A stretch of DNA of 15,085 bases from Gallionellaceae bacterium (GTDB lineage Bacteria; Pseudomonadota; Gammaproteobacteria; Burkholderiales; Gallionellaceae), in NCBI GenBank assembly GCA_003151655.1, contig PLYB01000060.1, forward strand, positions 234-15,318, read 5' to 3'. The notes beneath the pieces are model-generated. The model did no database searches. It worked only from the letters and a program-made list of their open reading frames with translations, and was not told where the DNA came from. The position numbers and the translations under genes are program-made. This document shows, one piece after another, positions 6,352-13,300 of the stretch (positions within the stretch are counted from its first letter, which is position 1; the number at the start of each line of letters is the position of its first letter).

Positions 6352-7331
6352 TTCGGCAACTCCATTAATGCACTCACGCCACCGCCCGCTTTGTTCTCCA
6401 GTACCAGCTTGCTCGCATCGCCAAACAGCGTTGCCAGTCGTTCTCGCACGTTTGCCAGCCCTGTGCCACCTACCTCATCTCCGATCAAACCCACACCGCT
6501 ATCGCTTACTTCGATGCGCAATGTTGCAGCGCTGCTGTCAGCACGAATATCAATCACGCCGCCACCGATCTTGGGTTCGATACCGTGGCGCACGGCATTT
6601 TCCACCAGCGGCTGTAGCAGCATCGGCGGAAAGGAACGCAGACGGTCAGCATCAGCCACCGCAATATTCCAGTGCAGACGCTCGCCGAAACGTATCTTCA
6701 ATATCTGCAAATAGTTTTCCAGCATATCCAGCTCATCACCCAATGTGGTGTGGTCACTGCGCGCCCTAGCCAATGCCACGCGCAGCCAATCGTTCAAGCG
6801 CTCCAATAGTTTTTTCGCCAACGCAGGATCGCTGTCGATCAGGCTGCTCACATTCGCCAGCGTATTAAACAAAAAATGCGGCTCAATCTGCGCTTGCAGC
6901 AATTTAAGATGCGCTTCGATCTCGCGTTTCTCACTTTCGCTCTTGAGTAATTTGCGATGCTTTATTTCTGCTTCGATACGCTCGTACAGCAAAAAAGTGA
7001 TGCTGCCGATAAGCCCGAAGAAAAGACCCAGCACCATCGTTGGAATGACATATTCGCTGCGCCAGCCGCCTTCGCCGCTAAGCGCAAACGCCAGTGTCAT
7101 ACCTAGCGCTACACTGGCGGGTAGCGAAAAGCACATTATCACCCAGCGCTTGAATGAATTTTTCAGGCGAAAGAAGATTGTCGCGCCGACGATCATCACG
7201 GAAAAACCGATGCATTGGGAGTAAATAAAGTTGGTCCAGAACCGATGGTTCGGGTCGAACATGGATAACACGCCAGCTATGGCGGTGTTGAAAATGAGAT
7301 TGGCGATCAGGTATGACAGAATTTTTTTCAT
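6348..7331 (-). CDS. LytS-type sensor histidine kinase
   Basis: The protein has 327 residues. The N-terminal 1-118 hold about four hydrophobic segments (roughly 5-24, 38-55, 64-84, 93-117) and no large periplasmic domain, so the signal is probably sensed in or at the membrane. A short coiled segment (118-145) leads to the His_kinase domain of the LytS/YehU class, with H152 in QAQIEPHFLFNTLAN as the phospho-acceptor. The ATPase domain has the N box at PLVENAVRHG (N245), G1 DSGVG (277-281) and G2 GGTGLANV (288-295). All catalytic motifs are intact. It is the first gene of an operon with the overlapping LytTR regulator. No good Shine-Dalgarno precedes the ATG at 7331. A 9-bp inverted repeat lies 40-70 bases upstream. 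Confidence 0.93.
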   Translation of the reverse strand: MKKILSYLIANLIFNTAIAGVLSMFDPNHRFWTNFIYSQCIGFSVMIVGATIFFRLKNSFKRWVIMCFSLPASVALGMTLAFALSGEGGWRSEYVIPTMVLGLFFGLIGSITFLLYERIEAEIKHRKLLKSESEKREIEAHLKLLQAQIEPHFLFNTLANVSSLIDSDPALAKKLLERLNDWLRVALARARSDHTTLGDELDMLENYLQILKIRFGERLHWNIAVADADRLRSFPPMLLQPLVENAVRHGIEPKIGGGVIDIRADSSAATLRIEVSDSGVGLIGDEVGGTGLANVRERLATLFGDASKLVLENKAGGGVSALMELPK

Positions 7332-7370
7332 GGGTTAATTATCCGTCGGTATTTACGGCAGGGCAATTAT

Positions 7371-7402
7371 AATTCCGAGCTCTTGAATCGCACCTCGGAA
7401 TT
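7371..7402. promoter_or_regulatory. 9-bp inverted repeat upstream of the LytS/LytR operon
   Basis: AATTCCGAG (7371-7379) and CTCGGAATT (7394-7402) are perfect inverted arms around a 14-base loop. The repeat lies between the end of the preceding minus-strand gene and the kinase start. No T-run follows on the minus strand, so an operator is as likely as a terminator. Confidence 0.45.
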
Positions 7403-7433
7403 GGGAATCTATACTGAAAAAATTTCTTGCTTA

Positions 7434-8030
7434 TCAAAAAGCCCAACCGAAAAACATACCCGATGCCGTGTGCGTATTAGTACTTGTTTGTTGGTCTAAA
7501 TAATCGCTAACAGTACTACTCTCGGAAGCAGAAATACTTTTGTCTAAACTATTTCTAATTAAATGTGCACGTCCAATAACAGCTGAAAAATTCAATCCGT
7601 TTTGCCAAAACCATTGGTACCCTAACCATGCTGCAGTATCAATAAAGGTGACATTTGCAGTGGAACCAGCTACAGAACTGTATTCACTGCTTTCTGCTCC
7701 GACAAGCGCTTCTACAAAGAATCCATTTCTCAGCGACCCATATGGTGAATATCTCATTGGGATAAGGATTCGATTAAATTTATTCGTGACCAAGCTATTC
7801 ATGACCATGCTTCCACTTACAGAATCAGGACGATCCTGACGATTTGCACAGTCAATAGCTGGCATTACGCCTAGAGTAATCACTTTGGTGATGGCAACAT
7901 CAGCTCTAAATTGATTGCAATGAGTTGTTAGGTCTGGAGCAACTGAAAAATTTATTATGTCCTGTGCAAAACAAAAAGTCGTTTGAAAAAGTAAAACCAC
8001 AGTAACCAATAAGTATTTCAATATTTTCAT
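7434..8030 (-). CDS. Secreted, probably outer-membrane, protein of unknown function
   Basis: The protein has 198 residues from the ATG at 8030. The signal peptide MKILKYLLVTVVLLFQTTFC ends near CFA, with cleavage likely before QD (residue 23). The mature part has short alternating strands, two cysteines (in THCNQF and AIDCANR) that could form a disulfide, and a C-terminal GMFFGWAF ending in Phe, which is typical of small outer-membrane beta-barrels. I do not recognise the family. Earlier in-frame starts (8042 and 8075) would put extra residues ahead of the signal peptide and are less likely. A GGAG/GGGG-rich stretch precedes 8030. It shares the minus strand with the LytS/LytR operon downstream but is separated by about 100 bases and an inverted repeat. 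Confidence 0.65.
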   Translation of the reverse strand: MKILKYLLVTVVLLFQTTFCFAQDIINFSVAPDLTTHCNQFRADVAITKVITLGVMPAIDCANRQDRPDSVSGSMVMNSLVTNKFNRILIPMRYSPYGSLRNGFFVEALVGAESSEYSSVAGSTANVTFIDTAAWLGYQWFWQNGLNFSAVIGRAHLIRNSLDKSISASESSTVSDYLDQQTSTNTHTASGMFFGWAF

Positions 8031-8174
8031 TGCCCCATTCTCCATTCCGAGTTGCACACACGCAGCCAAGCACAACTATAAAAACATAGCCGAAAAAGAA
8101 ATAGCGAAATGCGACGAAACGCCGAAATCGGGGGGTGAACTGCTTAGGCGGTGTCTTAATCTGTCGGCGCGCGT

Positions 8175-8934
8175 TCACGAGCGACGGCGAGCAATGGTCG
8201 CCAAGGCAAGCAACAGGAACCCGATAGCGATGGCTGCGGGCCAGTCGCCCAACAATGTGTACAGCGTCGAATCTGCTGCGTGGGCACCGTGCCGATGATG
8301 ATGCCTTCGTTTGCCTCCCAAGCCCCCAGACTGGCTCGCACCCGACCATAGGCGTCGAACATCATTGAGGTTCCGTCGCGAACCGGACGCACAACCGACA
8401 TGCCGCCCTCGATGGCGCGCACGCGCACCATGAGCGAGTGGTGCGGATCGATGCCACGCCAATCGCCACCCGGAACCATGACCACGCCAGCACCGCCGTT
8501 GGCATGCTCACGCGCCAGAGCGGGGAAATCATAGTCGTAACAAATAGCTCCGGCGGCACGGCCCCACGGGCGCGCCAGCACCCGAATGGGCGCGACCCCC
8601 TTCAGTATTGGCTCGGTGGGCACAGGGTGGTGTTTCCGGTATACCTCAACGATTGCACCGTCCGGCCCGACCCATTCGTTTTATCATCGATGAGCGGGGG
8701 GGGGTTTTGCAGCTGCACGCCGTAGGCCATGACAAAGTCGATTCCGTGGCGGCGCGCAAAATCGCTTCCACGTACACGTATTGCTGCTTCAGCATCGGGG
8801 TTGACCAAGGTAGCAGCTTCGCTCCAGACCACGATTTGTGCGCCGCGCTGCGCCGCAGTTTCGCTGCGTGCGAACAAGTCTTCGGTGTTCGCCGACAGTT
8901 TGGCTGCGCTTGGCATCTCCGGGCCAAGGCCACG
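8175..8934 (-). pseudogene. 3' half of an apolipoprotein N-acyltransferase-like (Lnt) gene, frameshifted
   Basis: The catalytic nitrilase-fold half of an Lnt-like enzyme, which N-acylates lipoproteins in the inner membrane, can be read across three frames. The first frame gives AQIVVWSEAA with the catalytic Glu (8818-8820) and runs to about 8680. The second holds VYRKHHPVPTEPI with the catalytic Lys (8633-8635) and GAICYDYDFP with the catalytic Cys (8540-8542). The third, after about 8280, gives the final membrane segment (LYTLLGDWPAAIAIGFLLL) and RRRS at the TGA. The membrane-spanning N-terminal half is missing, replaced by recombinase sequence. A G9 run at 8696-8704 lies within it. The triad residues survive, so decay seems recent. 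The region looks richer in G+C than its neighbours, suggesting transfer. It cannot make a working enzyme as it stands. Confidence 0.75.
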
Positions 8935-9282
8935 GCGCGCAACTTCTTCCGGGCTCAAGACAATCGGAATCTTGCGCGGCTCGCGCACCGGATGCATGTG
9001 CCTCATTAACTCGGGCTGATCGAGCGTGCTAGCGAAGAAGAACTTTAATCCGGTAATCGTGGCGTTGACTGAAATCGCCGACGTGCCGTGATCGACCAAG
9101 TACATCTGATAACGTCGCAAATCTTCGGCCGTGGCGGTATCCGGCGATCGGCCTAGCCAGCCATAAAATCGGCTGACGGTGCGGAGATAACCGCGCTGGG
9201 TCTTGGGGGCAAGTTTGCGCATCCGCATGTCGTCAAGAAAGCGTTGGCGCAACGGACTGAGGGTGGGGCTCGTTGAGTTCAT
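8935..9282 (-). pseudogene. N-terminal fragment of a tyrosine recombinase/integrase
   Basis: The ATG at 9282 has a good AGGAG seven bases upstream and opens a core-binding, SAM-like integrase domain. It includes SPLRQRFLDDMRMRKLAPKT, GYLRTVSRFYGWLGRSP, TAEDLRRYQMYLVDHG and the FFFASTLDQPE segment, and ends at PIVLSPEEVAR where the catalytic domain should begin. After about 116 residues the frame runs directly into the Lnt-like sequence. The R-H-R-Y catalytic residues are therefore absent and the protein cannot recombine DNA. The style is that of the integrases that accompany IS91-like elements (from memory). The in-frame fusion gives a chimeric ORF of about 226 codons from 9282 to 8602 with its own ribosome site, so a non-functional hybrid protein could still be made. 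Confidence 0.8.
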
Positions 9283-9303
9283 AATGCTGCTCCTATCGAA
9301 AAA

Positions 9304-9402
9304 TGAGGCGGATTGCCTCAATTCTCAACATAAGCAGCGGTGCGCTTCTGTCAACTATCTTAAAACATGAAACCGGTGCGCTCATTACCGCGCGAGCGGT
9401 TT
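9304..9402. repeat. Hairpins and a direct repeat upstream of the integrase fragment
   Basis: TGAGGC (9304-9309) and GCCTCA (9315-9320) form a perfect 6-bp hairpin. AAACCG (9370-9375) with GCGC inside it pairs with GCGC and CGGTTT (9397-9402) in a longer imperfect hairpin. CGGTGCGCT occurs at 9338-9346 and again at 9374-9382. These may be remnants of the recombination end of the lost mobile element. No gene lies between 9283 and 9609. Confidence 0.4.
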
Positions 9403-9540
9403 AGTCCTTGGCCGAAAAGCAGAAGCTTTGTTAGGCCAGTCTGATCAACCAATGGGGTGTGTCATGTCGGTCACCACAGGCCGTTTTCGTGCAATTCGAT
9501 TTTGCATTGCAAAAATCGTGAGCAAATTGGAAAGCCTCAA

Positions 9541-9562
9541 TATGACAATGTACGTTGTCATA
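9541..9562. promoter_or_regulatory. Near-perfect 22-bp palindrome
   Basis: TATGACAA (9541-9548) and TTGTCATA (9555-9562) are perfect inverted arms around TGTACG, whose central GTAC is also symmetric. Only one base pair breaks the symmetry. The size and symmetry suit a dimeric repressor operator or a recombination core site. Confidence 0.45.
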
Positions 9563-9564
9563 CC

Positions 9565-9594
9565 AAGTCTAAAGTACTACAGATAAGTCTAAAG
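9565..9594. repeat. Two AAGTCTAAAG repeats at 20-bp spacing
   Basis: AAGTCTAAAG occurs at 9565-9574 and 9585-9594, identical and two helical turns apart, immediately beside the palindrome at 9541-9562. Confidence 0.5.
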
Positions 9595-9609
9595 AAATAC
9601 GCGGCGTCT

Positions 9610-12003
9610 TTACGCCTTGCTTATCGTCACGGGAGGGGACAGCTTTAGCTCGGCTGTGTATATACCATCCTTGAGAGTCACTGCCAGAGCGGTGGTTTTT
9701 TGAGGTAGCAGCAACTTGATCAAATTCAAACCTTGGCCGTTGGCGGAAGATTGCTGTGAGCTGGCATCAAACCGATTGGCAATAGTGACGATAGTATCAG
9801 TTCCGCTCATTTTTAATCTGATTGCAGCTACGCTGTTCGCAATTCGATGCTTGCAGGCATTGGTGTATAGCTCATTCAACACCAGTGCGATTGGCACCGA
9901 TTCTGCGCTGCTAAGAAAAATGGCAAACTTCAGTTCGTTTTTGTATGAGGATTTAATGCCGGATGCTTCAACGATGCTTGTCATTAGCTTGTCCAGATCA
10001 ACATCTTCCGATGTTCCTTGAGCTTGCAAACCGTGAATAATCGCAATCGAACTTATCCGCCCGACGATAACCTTGATCACGTCGTCCAATTCCGGATGGT
10101 GAATCGAGTGCTGCTGGAGTAACCCCAGTACGCCTTGCAAGTTGTTCTTAATGCGATGGTTGACTTCACGCACCAACGCGTCCCGCTGTATTCTAACTTC
10201 AGTTAAGCGCTGCTCTTCCCGATTAATTTGCTCGGTAATATCACGCGCGAAGCCGGTGGTGCCCAGCACGATATTATTTTCGTCAATGACCGGCGTTTTG
10301 ATCGTTTCTATCCAGTATTTTTTGTTTCCGTTCTGCAATGACTCTTCTATGCGTTTTGGCTGTCTGCTAGATATTACTTCACTCTCTATAACGCGGTACT
10401 TCTCCGCCCTTTCCTGGGGCCAGATATCGAAATCGGTCTTGCCGATGATGTGTTGCATATCTTTCGTCTGGAGATAATCAACATAGGTCTTATTCACCTG
10501 CATGTAGCGGCCATCGGCATCTTTCAGCCATGCCATATAGGGCGAGTTATTCAAGATGGCGCGCATGCTCACATCACTCTTGCGCAACCGATGATTCAAG
10601 GCGGTTAGTTCATCTGCAAATTTGCGCAATTCTTGACGATCAAACTCCATCTCTTCTTGCAACTGCAGCACACGTTGTCCGGCACGCAGTCTGGCTATTA
10701 ACGCTTTGGGGCTAACGGGCTTGGTCATGTAATCATTGGCGCCGGCCTCAAACGCCTCTATCTGCCTGTCCGTTCCGGCCTGCGCAGTCATGATAAATAC
10801 ATAGATATTGCGCCAGGCGGAATTTTGCCTGAGTGTCTTGCAAAATTCGATCCCGTCCATCTCGGGCATAATCCAATCAGTGATGATGAATTGTGGCGCA
10901 AATTTATCAATCATCCGCAGCGCTTCGACCCCATTGCTTGCCGTACGTACCGTATGTCCGGATTTTTCCAGAAATGTTTTTATGATCAATAACGTCGCTC
11001 GGTCATCGTCTACCAGCAAGATGCGCAATTTATAAAACGTTCCCGTACTGCCGGGCTGCTCATCCGCCGAATCAAGCATGCCGGGAGTCAGTGGTTCAGC
11101 TTCAAATAATTCCGCAAAAGGAGGCACCTCAGTCGAATGGGTGCCACATAGCTTGCTCCATTCGTGCCACTGAGCAACAGATTTATCGGCAATGCTGGCA
11201 AGCAACTTTAACTCGAGCCCCCGTTGGGTAGCGATCAAGATCAGCTTGGGAATCATTTTGCGTCGATGCGGCTCGGGGGCCAGACACAAGCGGGCAAAAT
11301 AGTTAGCAATGTGCAAATTGTTCAATAAATGCCATCCCCGGCTATCCTCAACCAGGCTGCTCTGGCTTGGATTTTCGTGATGCAAGACAATCTCCTGAAA
11401 TACCTGCGGCATGCTCCAGTCTGCCAGCATCGCCTGCGTCAACTGATTGTGATCAAATTCGAACTCGGCGAGTTCAAGATTGACGATGCCGGGTTCATCA
11501 CTTGCCGCGCTGTCGTCGAGAATGCGGGCGTATTCCTGCGGGTAGGCTGAAGCCAAGGCTAATGAGCCGATTTGCCCGAGCAATCCGAGCGTAAATATTT
11601 CCTCAGGGGCACCGATGCCATTTTCCAAAAGCAAATTTTGCGCAGTAATTGCCGTCAGTAACGAACGTGCCCAAAAATTAGCATAATCGAATTTTTGGCA
11701 AGTTCCGTTGCGATTATTCTCAATAAGCGACAAGCCCAATACCAGTTGCCTTACGGAGCTAAAGCCCAAAACCGAGACGGCATCTACAATGGATACAATC
11801 GGGCGCGCTTGGTATGCCACGCGCGAATTAGCTACTTTGATAATCTGACCGGATAAAGCGGGATCTGACTTGATTACCTGAGCGACCTCTTGATTCGTTA
11901 CATCGTCCTTGCGAGTTACCTCAATTACCCGCATGGCTACGCCCTGCGGTGAAGGCAAACTGCCGCTCGCTTTGATCTCTTCGAATTTGGAACGAATAAG
12001 CAT
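9610..12003 (-). CDS. HDOD-REC-PAS-HisKA_2 hybrid sensor histidine kinase
   Basis: The protein has 797 residues and no membrane segments, so it is probably cytoplasmic. An HDOD domain (about 10-215) has the SDPALSGQIIKVANS and VSVLGFSSVRQLVLG signatures. A receiver domain (327-445) has D332-D334, phospho-acceptor D376 in IITDWIMPEMDG, T406 and K428. A PAS domain (about 478-592) begins RAILNNSPYMAWLKDADGRY. The kinase core is of the HisKA_2 class: VREVNHRIKNNLQGVLGLL with H616 as phospho-acceptor. An ATPase region follows, with N715 in LNELYTNACKHR and GQGLNLIKLL (756-765). HisKA_2 kinases commonly phosphorylate ANTAR regulators, and an ANTAR regulator is divergent 224 bases away, so they are a likely pair. 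The internal receiver lets another kinase feed in. Only a weak TGGA precedes the ATG at 12003. Confidence 0.92.
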   Translation of the reverse strand: MLIRSKFEEIKASGSLPSPQGVAMRVIEVTRKDDVTNQEVAQVIKSDPALSGQIIKVANSRVAYQARPIVSIVDAVSVLGFSSVRQLVLGLSLIENNRNGTCQKFDYANFWARSLLTAITAQNLLLENGIGAPEEIFTLGLLGQIGSLALASAYPQEYARILDDSAASDEPGIVNLELAEFEFDHNQLTQAMLADWSMPQVFQEIVLHHENPSQSSLVEDSRGWHLLNNLHIANYFARLCLAPEPHRRKMIPKLILIATQRGLELKLLASIADKSVAQWHEWSKLCGTHSTEVPPFAELFEAEPLTPGMLDSADEQPGSTGTFYKLRILLVDDDRATLLIIKTFLEKSGHTVRTASNGVEALRMIDKFAPQFIITDWIMPEMDGIEFCKTLRQNSAWRNIYVFIMTAQAGTDRQIEAFEAGANDYMTKPVSPKALIARLRAGQRVLQLQEEMEFDRQELRKFADELTALNHRLRKSDVSMRAILNNSPYMAWLKDADGRYMQVNKTYVDYLQTKDMQHIIGKTDFDIWPQERAEKYRVIESEVISSRQPKRIEESLQNGNKKYWIETIKTPVIDENNIVLGTTGFARDITEQINREEQRLTEVRIQRDALVREVNHRIKNNLQGVLGLLQQHSIHHPELDDVIKVIVGRISSIAIIHGLQAQGTSEDVDLDKLMTSIVEASGIKSSYKNELKFAIFLSSAESVPIALVLNELYTNACKHRIANSVAAIRLKMSGTDTIVTIANRFDASSQQSSANGQGLNLIKLLLPQKTTALAVTLKDGIYTAELKLSPPVTISKA

Positions 12004-12100
12004 TTATATTATCCAGTCTGTTTATAACGTTCATAATGACTTCGTTGAACGGCGATACTGATTGCTGTAATCCGCGCATTTTGGCACGAACTATCAAATA

Positions 12101-12120
12101 AATTATCCAAATTGATAATT
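12101..12120. promoter_or_regulatory. 20-bp inverted repeat in the divergent kinase/ANTAR promoter
   Basis: AATTATC (12101-12107) and GATAATT (12114-12120) are perfect arms around CAAATT. It lies near the middle of the 224-base gap between the two divergent signalling genes and is a good candidate for a shared operator. Confidence 0.45.
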
Positions 12121-12227
12121 CAAGTTCTATGTTGTGGAAGCCGCTCGCCCCCAGTACAATGTTCAAAGCAAAGCGGGTCAATTCATGATGCAATTTTATT
12201 CCAGCATCCTCAAAGTGATCGTACTGA

Positions 12228-12809
12228 ATGAAAAAAATATTAGTTGTTGATGATGATCTGGTTGTACTTGCCACTTTGAGCATGGGGCTGAAACAAGCTG
12301 GCTATCAGGTATTTCAAGTTGGCGATGGTGCAGCAGCGATTCAGGTCGAGTTACTCGAAAATCCCGACTTGGCAATTCTAGATATGCGCATGCCGGGCAT
12401 GAGCGGCTTAGACGTTGCAAAAGTTTTGCACGAGCGGGGGCGTACTCCGTTTATTTTTCTTTCAGCCTTCAATGATGATGAAATTGTGAAGGCCGCAGCC
12501 GAATCTGGTGCATTAGGCTATCTGGTTAAACCGATTGAAATCTCCCGCATTGTTCCGGCCATTGAGGTGGCCATGGTACGCCACGACGAGCTGTCGAAAG
12601 TGACAAATAACAGTATCAATCTGATGGACTCGCTCAATAAAAACCGTGAAATTGACGTTGCCATCGGATTGTTGATGGAACGTTACGCTATCGACCGAGC
12701 CAGCGCTTTTGATGCCATGCGCGAATACGCCCGATGCAATCGCTGCAAGGCATTCTCTGTGGCACAACGTTTAATTGATGGCGAGCGTCTTGAACTAAAG
12801 TTGAAATAG
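12228..12809 (+). CDS. ANTAR-domain response regulator (RNA-binding antiterminator)
   Basis: The protein has 193 residues. The receiver domain (1-118) has D8-D10, phospho-acceptor D52 in AILDMRMPGMSG, S79 and K101 in LVKP. A short helical linker leads to an ANTAR domain (about 124-184) with EIDVAIGLLMERYAIDRASA and FDAMREYARCNRCKAFSVAQ, which keeps the conserved Ala/Leu/aromatic spacing of AmiR, NasR and EutV. Phosphorylated ANTAR regulators bind tandem hairpins in leader RNAs and block terminators, often in nitrogen-related operons. The likely kinase is the divergent HisKA_2 protein. The ribosome site is weak (AAAGTGAT upstream of 12228). No clear dual-hairpin ANTAR target was found in this window. 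A candidate terminator follows at 12836-12865. Confidence 0.92.
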   Translation: MKKILVVDDDLVVLATLSMGLKQAGYQVFQVGDGAAAIQVELLENPDLAILDMRMPGMSGLDVAKVLHERGRTPFIFLSAFNDDEIVKAAAESGALGYLVKPIEISRIVPAIEVAMVRHDELSKVTNNSINLMDSLNKNREIDVAIGLLMERYAIDRASAFDAMREYARCNRCKAFSVAQRLIDGERLELKLK

Positions 12810-12835
12810 TGATGTATTAACCATTCCGCTACATA

Positions 12836-12865
12836 TCCAGTTATTAGTTTTTGCTGGACTTTTTT
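12836..12865 (+). terminator. Probable intrinsic terminator after the ANTAR gene
   Basis: TCCAG (12836-12840) pairs with CTGGA (12854-12858) and is followed by six T residues (12860-12865). The stem is short and the 13-base loop is rather long, so strength is moderate. It lies 27 bases after the stop codon. Confidence 0.55.
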
Positions 12866-12954
12866 ACTCCTCCATATATAATTAAACGATAAAGCAACCT
12901 GAACCCCGTTGCTCCTACACTGCCCCAGAGCAGAAATTCGAGGAGCGTAATATC

Positions 12955-13221
12955 ATGGGGTTGCAAACCAGACACTCAAAAAGCATTAGCAACGAGCTCA
13001 CGTCGGCGCAGCGCCAGCGGGTAGTTTGTCGTGCGAGTTCCCTGTTTGTGTTATCTCCGGCATCGCTTCAGTTTCCCCCTGTTTTTCTGAATCTACCTAT
13101 ACCGATTTCGAGTCTGGCAATGCCCTGCATCTTCCATGATGTCAAAGCAATGCTGATGTCGCGAATCAATGGCTTGTTCAGGCAGCGTTGCAGTAATACC
13201 AAACTTGTAATTGGAATATAG
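12955..13221 (+). CDS. Doubtful ORF, 88 residues, in a poorly coding stretch
   Basis: An ATG at 12955 follows GAGGAG at a spacing of about nine bases and opens an 88-codon frame (MGLQTRHSKSISNELTSAQR and on). The product has no recognised domain, signal peptide or clear membrane segment, and its Ser/Pro/Phe-rich composition is not convincing. The region 12866-13300 otherwise contains no gene, only the leader of the chemoreceptor. It may be a decayed gene or a long leader; the good ribosome site is the only positive evidence. Confidence 0.25.
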   Translation: MGLQTRHSKSISNELTSAQRQRVVCRASSLFVLSPASLQFPPVFLNLPIPISSLAMPCIFHDVKAMLMSRINGLFRQRCSNTKLVIGI

Positions 13222-13251
13222 CAATGAAAATCAATCCGTAGCTTGCTATAT
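13216..13251. promoter_or_regulatory. 9-bp inverted repeat in the chemoreceptor leader
   Basis: ATATAGCAA (13216-13224) and TTGCTATAT (13243-13251) are perfect inverted arms with an 18-base loop, 50-85 bases before the ATG at 13301. It could be an operator or an RNA hairpin. The TATAAAT overlapping its right arm may also serve as a -10 element. Confidence 0.4.
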
Positions 13252-13300
13252 AAATCACGATTGAATAGAAAAACAATAGTTGTACCTTTGGAGAGAGAAA

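Noticed and set aside
8362..9032. Several plus-strand ORFs in the G+C-rich island
   Set aside because: They are antisense to recognisable recombinase and nitrilase-fold sequence and reflect the low stop-codon frequency of G+C-rich DNA.
9603..9616. Hairpin GGCGT-CTTT-ACGCC at the end of the kinase gene as a terminator
   Set aside because: The stem is only five base pairs, overlaps the stop codon, and is followed on the minus strand by a poor, interrupted T stretch.
12895..12935. Two consecutive small hairpins as an ANTAR target leader
   Set aside because: The stems are 4-6 bp, the loops do not have the A1/G4 hexaloop pattern, and no terminator overlaps the second one.
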